From the NCBI GenBank assembly GCA_964369185.1, contig CAYJEN010000045.1:1-12417 (forward strand): a stretch of 12,417 bases of DNA. The letters are read 5' to 3'. How positions within the stretch are numbered: the first letter of the stretch is position 1; every line of letters begins with the position of its first letter. The DNA comes from CAYJAZ01 sp964369185. Its GTDB lineage: Bacteria; Desulfobacterota; Desulfovibrionia; Desulfovibrionales; Desulfovibrionaceae. A program made the translations under genes and the position numbers. Below the pieces are notes generated by a model. It saw only the letters and a program-made list of their open reading frames with translations. It made no database searches and was not told the origin of the DNA. Below are positions 6,330 to 12,417 of this stretch, piece by piece.

Positions 6330-6788
6330 CTAGAGTAAGTGCTCAAAAAAGTGTGTATAATTTGCTCTAAAAATTAGCACAAGTTTAAGAGTATAGGTTT
6401 TAACTTTTGTTTCATCGAAAGTTTTAAATGAGAGAATATGATGTGCGATTGTTGTAAAGTCATCAATTCCACGCTCATGGAGTTTATGAAAATAGCCGTC
6501 GGCATATTGAATGATAGCGGCTTTTTCTTTTGATTTTAGAAAATCTTCTTTTTGCAAAAAAGTTTGATAGATTGTCTCAAGATCATTTGGAAAGGAGCGT
6601 TTTAAGGCAAACTTCCAAAGAGCAATATAGAGAGAAATTAGTTCTCGAGAAAGATTTTTTTTGATTGTCCAATCAAAAAAGCCAAGCTCCAAGACCTCGA
6701 ACTCTTTTACGAAGTCGAGGTCTCTGAGCATAGCAATGCCGTTTTCTGAAACTGTATCAAGAAGTTCTTGACTTAGTTCTGCTTGCAT
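6330..6788 (-). CDS. Conserved-looking protein of unknown function, coupled to the helicase gene
   Basis: I do not recognise this 152-aa protein. It is predicted soluble and mostly alpha-helical, with no signal peptide, no convincing membrane segment and no cysteine or metal motif. It is acidic near the N-terminus (ELSQELLDTVSENG) and aromatic-rich in the middle and C-terminal parts (GFFDWTIKKN, YADGYFHKLHERG, FRANYTHFFEHLL). Coding status is supported by its position: its ATG (plus 6786-6788) overlaps the helicase stop codon by one base (TAATG on the minus strand), a standard coupling junction. It lacks the low-complexity character of the helicase tail. The context suggests a helicase accessory or another RNA-related role, but that is inference only. 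No terminator is seen between it and trmI, 92 bp downstream. Confidence 0.75.
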   Translation of the reverse strand: MQAELSQELLDTVSENGIAMLRDLDFVKEFEVLELGFFDWTIKKNLSRELISLYIALWKFALKRSFPNDLETIYQTFLQKEDFLKSKEKAAIIQYADGYFHKLHERGIDDFTTIAHHILSFKTFDETKVKTYTLKLVLIFRANYTHFFEHLL

Positions 6789-9289
6789 TATCTACCTTTT
6801 TTAGAAAACTTTTTTTTATCTTTTCTAAAGGATTTTTTGCCGTCTGTAGAGCTTTCGCCAAATTCATCTTTACCGAAGAATTGTTTTCTTGGTCTTGCTC
6901 TGCCTTCTTGCCCTTCATCGTTTCTATCATTTCTGTCGTTACGATCATTTCTGCGTGGGAAAGCGTTTCCGCCATTTTCTGAACGTGGTGAGAAATCACT
7001 ACCATTTCTGTTTTCAGAAAATCTTCTTCTTGATTTTATTGGAGAGTAGAAGTTATCATCATCATAGACTTTGAAGCCTTCTGTTTCTTGGTTTGAGCGT
7101 TTTGGAAGGAAAGATTTTCTAGGGTTAAAGGCATCTGAACCTCTTTCTTCATCTCTTCTGAAACCACGATTGTTGTCGCGGTCTCTACCGCCGAAACCTG
7201 AACCGAATGATGAGCGGTTACCGTCACGATTACCGTCACGATCTCTTCTGAAACCGCCGTTGTCGCCGTCTCCGCCTCTTTCTCTGCGACCAAAGCCTGA
7301 GCGCTCGCCGCCATCTCTATCTCTTCTGAAACCGCCACGATCTTCTCTGTCTCTGCGTCCGAAACCTGAGCGTTCGCCACCGTCTCTATCTCTTCTGAAG
7401 CCGCCTTCTCTTTTTTCGCCATGACCGAAGTCATCACGTGAAGAGTTTTCGCCACGGTTGAAAGAAGAGCGATTTTCTTGTCTGTCATTAGAATTTTGGA
7501 AAACATCATCATCATTAGGATGAGAGTTTTTGAATCCTATACGTTCGCTTCTTTCTTTATTACGTCCGAAGCCTTCGCCTCTTTCGTTGTTTCTTCCGAA
7601 GCCACCATCTCTGCGTCCAAAGCCTCTACCGTTTCCACGTGAAGATTCTTCGCCTGAGTTTTTATGACGCCAAGAAGCATTTCTGTCTCCTCTTTGATTG
7701 CCGTATTTTGCTCTCATTTCAGAGTCAAAGTCAGCACGAAGAGAATCTAGAGTGTCTTCACGACCAATAGTTTTTTGTGAAAGTTCACGTTTTGAAGGTG
7801 GATTATATCTTTCACGTCCGCCACGTCCTCTATTACGATTTTCATATTCAGCTCTAGGATTAAGAGCTTTTTGATAAACTTCGTCAAGAAGCATAGCAAA
7901 TAAGAAAGTATTATCTTCGCCTTCTTCAGTTGTAGCAATTTCTTTTGCAAGACTCATGTAACGAGCAATTCTTTCTTGCTGAAGCCCGTTCAAGTTTCTT
8001 TTTTGTTGTTCTAAAAGAGCAACTACTCTTTGAGAAACCACGCGTGAAACTTCTTCTTCAGTTGGTTCTTCATAGATATTAAGTTCGATTTCGTAGAATT
8101 CTGCAATTCTTTGAAGTTCCATTCTTTCCATGCTGTCAACTAAAGAGATAACTGTTCCTGCTGCGCCGGCACGTGCTGTACGACCTGCTCTGTGGATATA
8201 GCTTTCTCTATCGTCCGGTGGTTCGTATAAAAATACGTGTGATAACATAGGGATATCAATACCACGAGCCGCAACATCAGTTGCAACAAGGAAGCGAGTT
8301 TCGCCATTACGTAAACGCATTAAAACATGTTCACGTTTTGACTGTGAAAGTTCAGATGAAAGTTCGTCAGCATTGTAACCAAATCCTTTAAGAACTTGAG
8401 CAACATAAGCTACAGTAGCTTTTGTGTTACAGAAAATAATAGAGGAGTTAGGGTTTTCAATTTCTAACAATTTAATAAGAACTCTATCTTTTTCCATTTT
8501 TTTACAATGAACGCTAGAGTGCTGCATTTCAGCAATGTGAACTTGTCCTTGAGATAAAGATAATAATTCAGGATTTTTCAAGAATTGTTTTGAAAGTTCA
8601 AGAACTTTGTAAGGATAAGTTGCTGAGAAGAGAGTTGCAAGGAAGTCAGTTTCAGGAAGATATTCTTGAATTGCTTTCATATCAGGATAGAATCCGATTG
8701 AGAGCATTCTGTCAGCCTCGTCAAAAACTAGAGCTTGCAAACCACTAAGATCAAGAGTTCCTCTTTCAAGGTGATCTAAAATTCTACCCGGTGTACCGAT
8801 GATTAATTGTGCGCCTTTTCTAAGAGCGTCCAATTGTTTTACGTATGGAACACCGCCGTAAAGAGTTTGTGTGAAAAGTGTGTTACCGAAAAGGTTTTTT
8901 GCTTCTTTTTCAACTTGAACTGCAAGTTCACGAGTTGGAACAAGAACTAAAGCTTGTGCTTGTTTTACAGATGTATCAATCTTTTCGATAAGTGGAAGAA
9001 GGTATGCACCTGTTTTTCCGCTACCTGTACGAGATTGAATCATCATATGTCTACCTTCAAGAAGGTATGGGATAGCGTGCGCTTGCACCGGCATAATTTC
9101 TGCCCAACCAGCACGTTGATATGCTTCTTGGATTGATGCAGGAACTGTTTCCATTGTTGCAGGTTCTAATGGATTTTCCGGAGTTTTGTTGAGTTTTGCA
9201 AAAGCGTCTTCTGCTTGTCTTTTTACTGAGTGTGATGAGGATGATGATGATGAACGTGAGAAATTTCTGTTTCTTTTTCTAAAAGCCAT
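6788..9289 (-). CDS. DEAD-box ATP-dependent RNA helicase with long Arg/Gly/Asp-rich tail
   Basis: This 833-aa protein should unwind RNA duplexes with ATP, for example in ribosome assembly, mRNA decay or cold adaptation. After a Ser-rich stretch (about 11-19), the helicase core covers about 40-410. It contains motif I TGSGKT (88-93), PTREL (118-122), TPGR (166-169), DEAD (190-193), SAT (222-224), VATDVAARGID (335-345) and HRAGRTARAG (366-375). A helical segment follows (about 405-480, beginning EEPTEEEVSRV), reminiscent of the CsdA/DeaD dimerisation region. Residues about 485-833 are disordered and rich in R, G, D, N and F, with tandem repeats and a basic end (KKSFRKDKKKFSKKGR). This tail is unusually long and probably binds RNA. 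AAGGA lies about seven bases before the ATG. The 153-nt gap to dnaJ contains a hairpin, so the gene likely has its own promoter. The exact subfamily (DeaD or RhlE) is uncertain. Confidence 0.95.
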   Translation of the reverse strand: MAFRKRNRNFSRSSSSSSSHSVKRQAEDAFAKLNKTPENPLEPATMETVPASIQEAYQRAGWAEIMPVQAHAIPYLLEGRHMMIQSRTGSGKTGAYLLPLIEKIDTSVKQAQALVLVPTRELAVQVEKEAKNLFGNTLFTQTLYGGVPYVKQLDALRKGAQLIIGTPGRILDHLERGTLDLSGLQALVFDEADRMLSIGFYPDMKAIQEYLPETDFLATLFSATYPYKVLELSKQFLKNPELLSLSQGQVHIAEMQHSSVHCKKMEKDRVLIKLLEIENPNSSIIFCNTKATVAYVAQVLKGFGYNADELSSELSQSKREHVLMRLRNGETRFLVATDVAARGIDIPMLSHVFLYEPPDDRESYIHRAGRTARAGAAGTVISLVDSMERMELQRIAEFYEIELNIYEEPTEEEVSRVVSQRVVALLEQQKRNLNGLQQERIARYMSLAKEIATTEEGEDNTFLFAMLLDEVYQKALNPRAEYENRNRGRGGRERYNPPSKRELSQKTIGREDTLDSLRADFDSEMRAKYGNQRGDRNASWRHKNSGEESSRGNGRGFGRRDGGFGRNNERGEGFGRNKERSERIGFKNSHPNDDDVFQNSNDRQENRSSFNRGENSSRDDFGHGEKREGGFRRDRDGGERSGFGRRDREDRGGFRRDRDGGERSGFGRRERGGDGDNGGFRRDRDGNRDGNRSSFGSGFGGRDRDNNRGFRRDEERGSDAFNPRKSFLPKRSNQETEGFKVYDDDNFYSPIKSRRRFSENRNGSDFSPRSENGGNAFPRRNDRNDRNDRNDEGQEGRARPRKQFFGKDEFGESSTDGKKSFRKDKKKFSKKGR
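6917..6949 (-). repeat. NDR tripeptide repeat in the helicase tail
   Basis: Residues 781-791 read NDRNDRNDRND, a 9-bp in-frame repeat with degenerate third positions (CGT and AGA for Arg, AAC and AAT for Asn). The codon variation suggests it is old, or kept by selection on the protein rather than freshly expanded. Confidence 0.7.
7268..7405 (-). repeat. Two tandem 69-bp copies in the helicase tail
   Basis: Codons 629-651 and 652-674 encode near-identical 23-residue units of the form GGFRRDRDGGERSGFGRR followed by a charged linker. The DNA copies (plus 7337-7405 and 7268-7336) agree at most positions. A partial third unit begins at residue 678 (GGFRRDRDG, from plus 7258 downward), and GFRRD recurs near 709. 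All copies are in frame, so the repeat can change length without breaking the protein. Confidence 0.75.
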
Positions 9290-9396
9290 GGATTTTCCTT
9301 AAATACTTCTAATACATAGCCACTTCTTCTCACCGAGACCCAGAATATTTATCCAAAATATTAACATAGAAAGATTTAGCTATTAAGTATTGTAAA

Positions 9397-9425
9397 CGGG
9401 TAAAAATACTGTCTATCTTTACCCG
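9397..9425 (-). terminator. Hairpin after dnaJ, probable terminator
   Basis: CGGGTAAA (9397-9404) and TTTACCCG (9418-9425) form an 8-bp stem 18 nt after the dnaJ stop. On the minus transcript the stem is followed by only UUUACA, so termination may be partial and allow some read-through into the helicase gene. Confidence 0.5.
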
Positions 9426-9442
9426 CTCTTCGTATTATTTTT

Positions 9443-10546
9443 TTATTTACCTTTAAAAAGTCTTTTTACTTTTGTGGTAATCTTGTTATTATGTTGCTTT
9501 TCAAGTTTTTCGTATTTGAGCAACAAATCTTCTTGTTCTTTTGATATATCAGTCGGGATTTGAACATGGATATACAAAAGTAAGTCGCCGTATCGTGATT
9601 CGTTCGGGAATGGCAACCCTTTTCCTTTAATACTTAGTACTGTTTCCGTTTGTGTTCCTGCCGGAATTTCAAATTCTATTTCTTCATCTAAAGTCGGCAC
9701 TTTTACTTTTGCACCCAATGTCGCATGAACAAAAGAAACATCTACTTTATAGATAAGATTTTGACCGTCACGTTCAAAAACCTTATCATCTTCAACTGTT
9801 ATGACCACATAAAGGTCACCGTTTGGTCCACCGTTAGTTCCGCTATCGCCTTCACCGCGTAAACGCATACGCGCGCCGGTATAAACACCGGCAGGGATTT
9901 TAACTTCTAGTGTACGCTCTTCCTCTACAGTTCCTTCGCCACGGCATTTAGCGCATGGTTTAGAAATTACTTTACCTGTTCCTTGACATCTTCCACAAGG
10001 AACACTTACTTGGAAGAAACCTGTGGACTGTCTTAGCTGTCCTGTACCTCTACATTGAGAACATACTTCAGGTTGTGAGCCGGGTGCGGCTCCGCTTCCA
10101 TCACATTCGTCACAAGTAGCTGTTCTTGGAATATGTAAAGATGTTTGCACACCTTTTGCAGCTTCACGGAATGTCATAGTAAGGTTATAGCGTAAATCAG
10201 AGCCTTGACGTGGGCGATTGCTGCCGCCACGTTGACTAAAGCCAAACAAGTCACCAAAGATATCCCCAAAGTTTGAGAAGATATCTTCTGTTGAGTTAAA
10301 GCCACCAAAACCGCCTTGACCGAATGGGTCAGCAGTTCCGTATTTATCATAATTCGCACGTTTTTCAGGGTCTCTAAGAACTTCGTACGCCTCGGCAGCT
10401 TCTTTAAACTTTTCTTCTGCTGCCGCATCACCCGGATTTCTGTCTGGGTGAAATTTCATGGCTTTTGCTCTATAGGCTTTTTTAATCTCTTCTTCAGTAG
10501 CCGTTTTTTCGAGATCTAAAACCTCATAATAACTTTTTGCACTCAT
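9443..10546 (-). CDS. dnaJ: Chaperone protein DnaJ (type I Hsp40)
   Basis: This cochaperone delivers unfolded clients to DnaK and stimulates its ATPase. The 367 aa show the complete type I order. The J domain (about 4-70) has HPD at residues 33-35. A Gly/Phe region (about 73-108) includes GQGGFGGFN. The zinc-binding domain has four CxxCxGxG motifs, with cysteines at 145/148, 162/165, 184/187 and 198/201. The C-terminal substrate-binding domains follow to the end. It starts MSAKSYYEVLDLEK, as expected, although there is no good Shine-Dalgarno: the 15 bases before the ATG are TTATTTAAAACAATT on the minus strand, and a GAAGAG lies too far away. It lies 62 bp after rpoZ behind a hairpin. No dnaK, grpE or CIRCE element is visible, so its heat-shock control cannot be read here. 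It could instead be a second DnaJ paralogue. Confidence 0.95.
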   Translation of the reverse strand: MSAKSYYEVLDLEKTATEEEIKKAYRAKAMKFHPDRNPGDAAAEEKFKEAAEAYEVLRDPEKRANYDKYGTADPFGQGGFGGFNSTEDIFSNFGDIFGDLFGFSQRGGSNRPRQGSDLRYNLTMTFREAAKGVQTSLHIPRTATCDECDGSGAAPGSQPEVCSQCRGTGQLRQSTGFFQVSVPCGRCQGTGKVISKPCAKCRGEGTVEEERTLEVKIPAGVYTGARMRLRGEGDSGTNGGPNGDLYVVITVEDDKVFERDGQNLIYKVDVSFVHATLGAKVKVPTLDEEIEFEIPAGTQTETVLSIKGKGLPFPNESRYGDLLLYIHVQIPTDISKEQEDLLLKYEKLEKQHNNKITTKVKRLFKGK

Positions 10547-10554
10547 AATTGTTT

Positions 10555-10598
10555 TAAATAAATATACTCTTCACAACAGAAAAAGGTTATGAAGAGTA
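10555..10598 (-). terminator. Hairpin between rpoZ and dnaJ, probable terminator
   Basis: Plus 10565-10573 and 10590-10598 are 9-bp inverted copies (TACTCTTCA). On the minus transcript the stem extends through a G-U pair (10574/10589) to AAC/GTT (10575-10577 with 10586-10588), giving 13 pairs around an 8-nt loop. The G-U works only in the minus direction, which supports function on that strand. The following UAUUUAUUU is a weak U-tract, so it could also act as a partial terminator or an mRNA stability element ahead of dnaJ. Confidence 0.55.
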
Positions 10599-10608
10599 TG
10601 GTTAAAAA

Positions 10609-10830
10609 TTAACGAACTTCTTCATGTTGTGTTGAATAGTAGCTCATATCTTCCGGAAAGATTTTTCCTTGCGCAATTTCACGTAGAGCAGTTACTGCTT
10701 CTTTATTACGTGTTTCAATTAAAGGCTCATATCCATCACGGTATTGTTTAACACGTTTAATAGCCATTTGCACAAGCAAAAAGCGATTGTTTACGCGTTG
10801 TTGACAGTCTTCTACGGTTATTCTTGCCAT
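10609..10830 (-). CDS. rpoZ: DNA-directed RNA polymerase omega subunit
   Basis: This 73-aa protein starts MARITVEDCQQRVNNRFLLV, the standard omega opening, and continues with QMAIKRVKQYRDG and ALREIAQGKI, matching the conserved helical core. Omega binds the beta-prime subunit and helps RNA polymerase assembly. In many bacteria it also forms part of the ppGpp site; the N-terminal MAR residues involved there are present. The length is typical for short omega proteins. GAGGA lies about six bases before the ATG. The gene has its own promoter candidate upstream (10889-10917) and a hairpin after it, so it may be largely monocistronic with some read-through into dnaJ. Confidence 0.95.
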   Translation of the reverse strand: MARITVEDCQQRVNNRFLLVQMAIKRVKQYRDGYEPLIETRNKEAVTALREIAQGKIFPEDMSYYSTQHEEVR

Positions 10831-10888
10831 AGTGTCCTCATGGTGTTAAAGTATACTTGTATGTATCCAAAAAAATGTTTTATCGTTC

Positions 10889-10917
10889 CTTGTAAACTCA
10901 TTTCCTGTAATTGTCAA
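10889..10917 (-). promoter_or_regulatory. rpoZ: sigma70-type promoter for rpoZ
   Basis: On the minus strand a perfect TTGACA (plus 10912-10917) is followed after exactly 17 bp by TACAAG (plus 10889-10894, 4 of 6 to consensus). It gives a leader of about 50 nt before the rpoZ ATG. A 10-bp palindrome, AAGTATACTT (10849-10858), lies within that leader; it may be an operator or chance. Confidence 0.55.
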
Positions 10918-10971
10918 GATTTTTAAAAGGGCAAATTTTGTCATTAAAAATATGTATTTCTTTTAAACTAT

Positions 10972-11002
10972 TGAAGGGGAAAGCTTTTTGCAATCCCCTT
11001 CA
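10972..11002 (-). terminator. Terminator of the MATE transporter gene
   Basis: TGAAGGGGA (10972-10980) and TCCCCTTCA (10994-11002) form a perfect 9-bp GC-rich stem 9 nt after the MATE stop. On the minus transcript it is followed by AUAGUUUAAAAG, a poor U-tract, but stem strength and position support termination here. Confidence 0.65.
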
Positions 11003-11011
11003 TTTCAAATG

Positions 11012-12406
11012 TTATCGAATTAATTTTTTATATAATTTTTCTGCCGGTAATCTTTCCAGAGAAAAAACACGATATGTAAAGAAAACACTACCCACGCTCA
11101 AACCTACTACCATACCAATCCAAAATCCTGTAGCTCCAAGAGACTCAATCCCGAAAAGTCCATAAAATGCAAGGCAATAACCAATAGGGAAAGCTATAAT
11201 CCAATACGCTAAGCAAGATAGAACAAAGATTGCTTTGGTATCATTATACCCTCTAAGAAGTCCTACACTTACGATTTGAATACTATCTACCACTTGATAG
11301 ATAGCAGTAAATATCATAAATCCGGCTGCAAGCTGAATTACATGAGCTTCGCTTGAATAAATTGAAGCAATATTTTCTCTAAAAAGATAAATAAGCGTAC
11401 AGTTAAATATACCTACAAATAAGCTTAAAGTGAGTGTTGCACTACGAACAAGCTTTGACTGGGTAAGATCTTGTGCACCATAAGCATAGCCTGAACGAAT
11501 TGAAGCGGCAATACCAAGAGCAAGCGGCATCATAAATGCCATAGAGCTTACATTAAGAGCTATTTGATGCCCTGATACAATTTCACGTCCTAGCGGTGCA
11601 ATGAGGAGTGAAACTATTGCGAATAAAGATACTTCCATAAGCATAGCAGTTGCATTAGGAAGAGATATTACAAATATTTTTTTAAGTGTGCTCCAATCAA
11701 CTTTCACAAATTTAAAGGCTTTGGAATATACAGTTTTTACAAAGCGAGACATTGAAACACACATAACTAGTACACAGATAACACTTGCAATTGCACAGCC
11801 CAGTGCACCAAGCGCAGGGAAACCCAATTTACCGAAAATTAAGACGTAGTTTAAAGGAATGTTAACAGCTAAACCTATAAGTCCAACAAACATCGTTGGG
11901 CGTGTATGCCCTAAACCTTCAAGATAATATCTCTGAGCTATCATCATCATAAATGGGAAAATGCTTATTCCCATAATAAGGAGATAATCCGCAGCAAGGT
12001 TCATCATTTCAGGGTCAAAATCAAAGCTACGTAAAACTTCAGTAGCAATGAATATTACTAGCATAGCAAAGATTGATATAATTCCGCCTAACCACATACC
12101 TTGACGCATAAAATCCGCTGTTGCTTCTTCTGATGAATTAGCCCTTGCTGCTCTTGTTTGAGCAATAAAAGGAGTAATAGTCATAAGCAGACCTTGTGAG
12201 AAAAGAATAGTAGGCATCCAAATAGAGCTTGCTACTGCCACGGCGGACATGTTGATTGCGCCGGCTCGACCTGACATCATAGTATCAACAAAGGTCATTG
12301 AGTTACCGGCGAGTTGACCTAAAAAAATAGGTGTTGCTAAAAATAGCAAAGTTTTTAGCTCATTCCAAAAAGAATAAGCTTTTAAATCTTGAGATTGTTC
12401 TTGCAT
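11012..12406 (-). CDS. MATE family multidrug/toxin efflux transporter
   Basis: This 464-aa protein of the inner membrane should expel cationic drugs or metabolites in exchange for Na+ or H+. The length and the roughly twelve hydrophobic segments, arranged as two six-helix halves, fit the MATE family. The first half opens TLLFLATPIFLGQLAGNSMT followed by FVDTMMSGRAGA, the VDTxMxG pattern typical of NorM-like members. A Gln/Gly-rich EIVSGHQIALNVSSMAFMMP in the second half matches the MATE signature region. The substrate cannot be predicted. The start ATG at 12404-12406 has AGGT about ten bases upstream at the very edge of the window, so the start is probable but its leader is mostly out of view. 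It is probably a separate unit from rpoZ, given the terminator after it and the rpoZ promoter. Confidence 0.92.
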   Translation of the reverse strand: MQEQSQDLKAYSFWNELKTLLFLATPIFLGQLAGNSMTFVDTMMSGRAGAINMSAVAVASSIWMPTILFSQGLLMTITPFIAQTRAARANSSEEATADFMRQGMWLGGIISIFAMLVIFIATEVLRSFDFDPEMMNLAADYLLIMGISIFPFMMMIAQRYYLEGLGHTRPTMFVGLIGLAVNIPLNYVLIFGKLGFPALGALGCAIASVICVLVMCVSMSRFVKTVYSKAFKFVKVDWSTLKKIFVISLPNATAMLMEVSLFAIVSLLIAPLGREIVSGHQIALNVSSMAFMMPLALGIAASIRSGYAYGAQDLTQSKLVRSATLTLSLFVGIFNCTLIYLFRENIASIYSSEAHVIQLAAGFMIFTAIYQVVDSIQIVSVGLLRGYNDTKAIFVLSCLAYWIIAFPIGYCLAFYGLFGIESLGATGFWIGMVVGLSVGSVFFTYRVFSLERLPAEKLYKKLIR

Positions 12407-12417
12407 AAAAATAACCT

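Noticed and set aside
7190..7410. Regularly spaced repeats that could suggest a CRISPR array
   Set aside because: The copies are in-frame coding repeats with no unique spacers and diverge at codon third positions.
6757..7515. Several open frames of 80-160 aa on both strands in the helicase tail
   Set aside because: They are by-products of the repetitive Arg/Gly/Asp codon pattern: their products are low-complexity shadows and the main frame is continuous.
9290..9396. sigma70 promoter for the helicase (TTAATA-N17-TAATAT on the minus strand)
   Set aside because: Both boxes match only 4 of 6 bases in AT-rich DNA, so it is not distinguishable from chance.

Overview
The window is an AT-rich bacterial chromosome segment. 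It looks most like a low-GC member of the Desulfovibrionales or a relative; a Lawsonia-like genome is possible. This rests on the flagellin C-terminus (ANSMPQMAAQLIG), a carboxynorspermidine dehydrogenase-like enzyme, a TrmI-type tRNA methyltransferase and what I recall of gene content in that group. No database search was possible, so the assignment is tentative.

Layout: 1-848 (minus) is the N-terminal part of a saccharopine/carboxynorspermidine dehydrogenase, with a clear sigma70-type promoter. A 415-nt divergent intergenic region (849-1263) follows, holding that promoter and the long leader of a flagellin gene (1264-2160, plus), the only plus-strand gene. The flagellin ends in a strong terminator (2208-2234) that faces the terminator of the next minus-strand block (2320-2348). 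From there everything is on the minus strand. In transcription order it reads: MATE transporter (12406-11012), rpoZ (10830-10609), dnaJ (10546-9443), a DEAD-box RNA helicase with a long Arg/Gly/Asp-rich tail (9289-6788), an unknown 152-aa protein coupled to it by a TAATG overlap (6788-6330), trmI (6237-5335), argS (5197-3548) and a SPOR-domain membrane protein (3536-2391). Hairpins after MATE, rpoZ, dnaJ and trmI suggest several transcription units rather than one operon.

Functional themes: RNA and translation (arginyl-tRNA synthetase, tRNA m1A58 methyltransferase, RNA helicase, RNA polymerase omega), protein folding (DnaJ), cell envelope (SPOR protein, MATE pump), motility (flagellin) and polyamine metabolism.

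The most interesting element is the flagellin mRNA leader. It has two small hairpins, each showing an AUGGA(U/G) hexaloop. The second sits on the Shine-Dalgarno sequence and ends just before the ATG. This is the architecture expected for CsrA translational repression of flagellin, as in the hag/CsrA/FliW system of Bacillus. The second notable structure is a 92-nt imperfect palindrome between trmI and argS, followed in the argS direction by a U-run: a terminator or attenuator candidate. I see no mobile element, CRISPR array, tRNA or rRNA.
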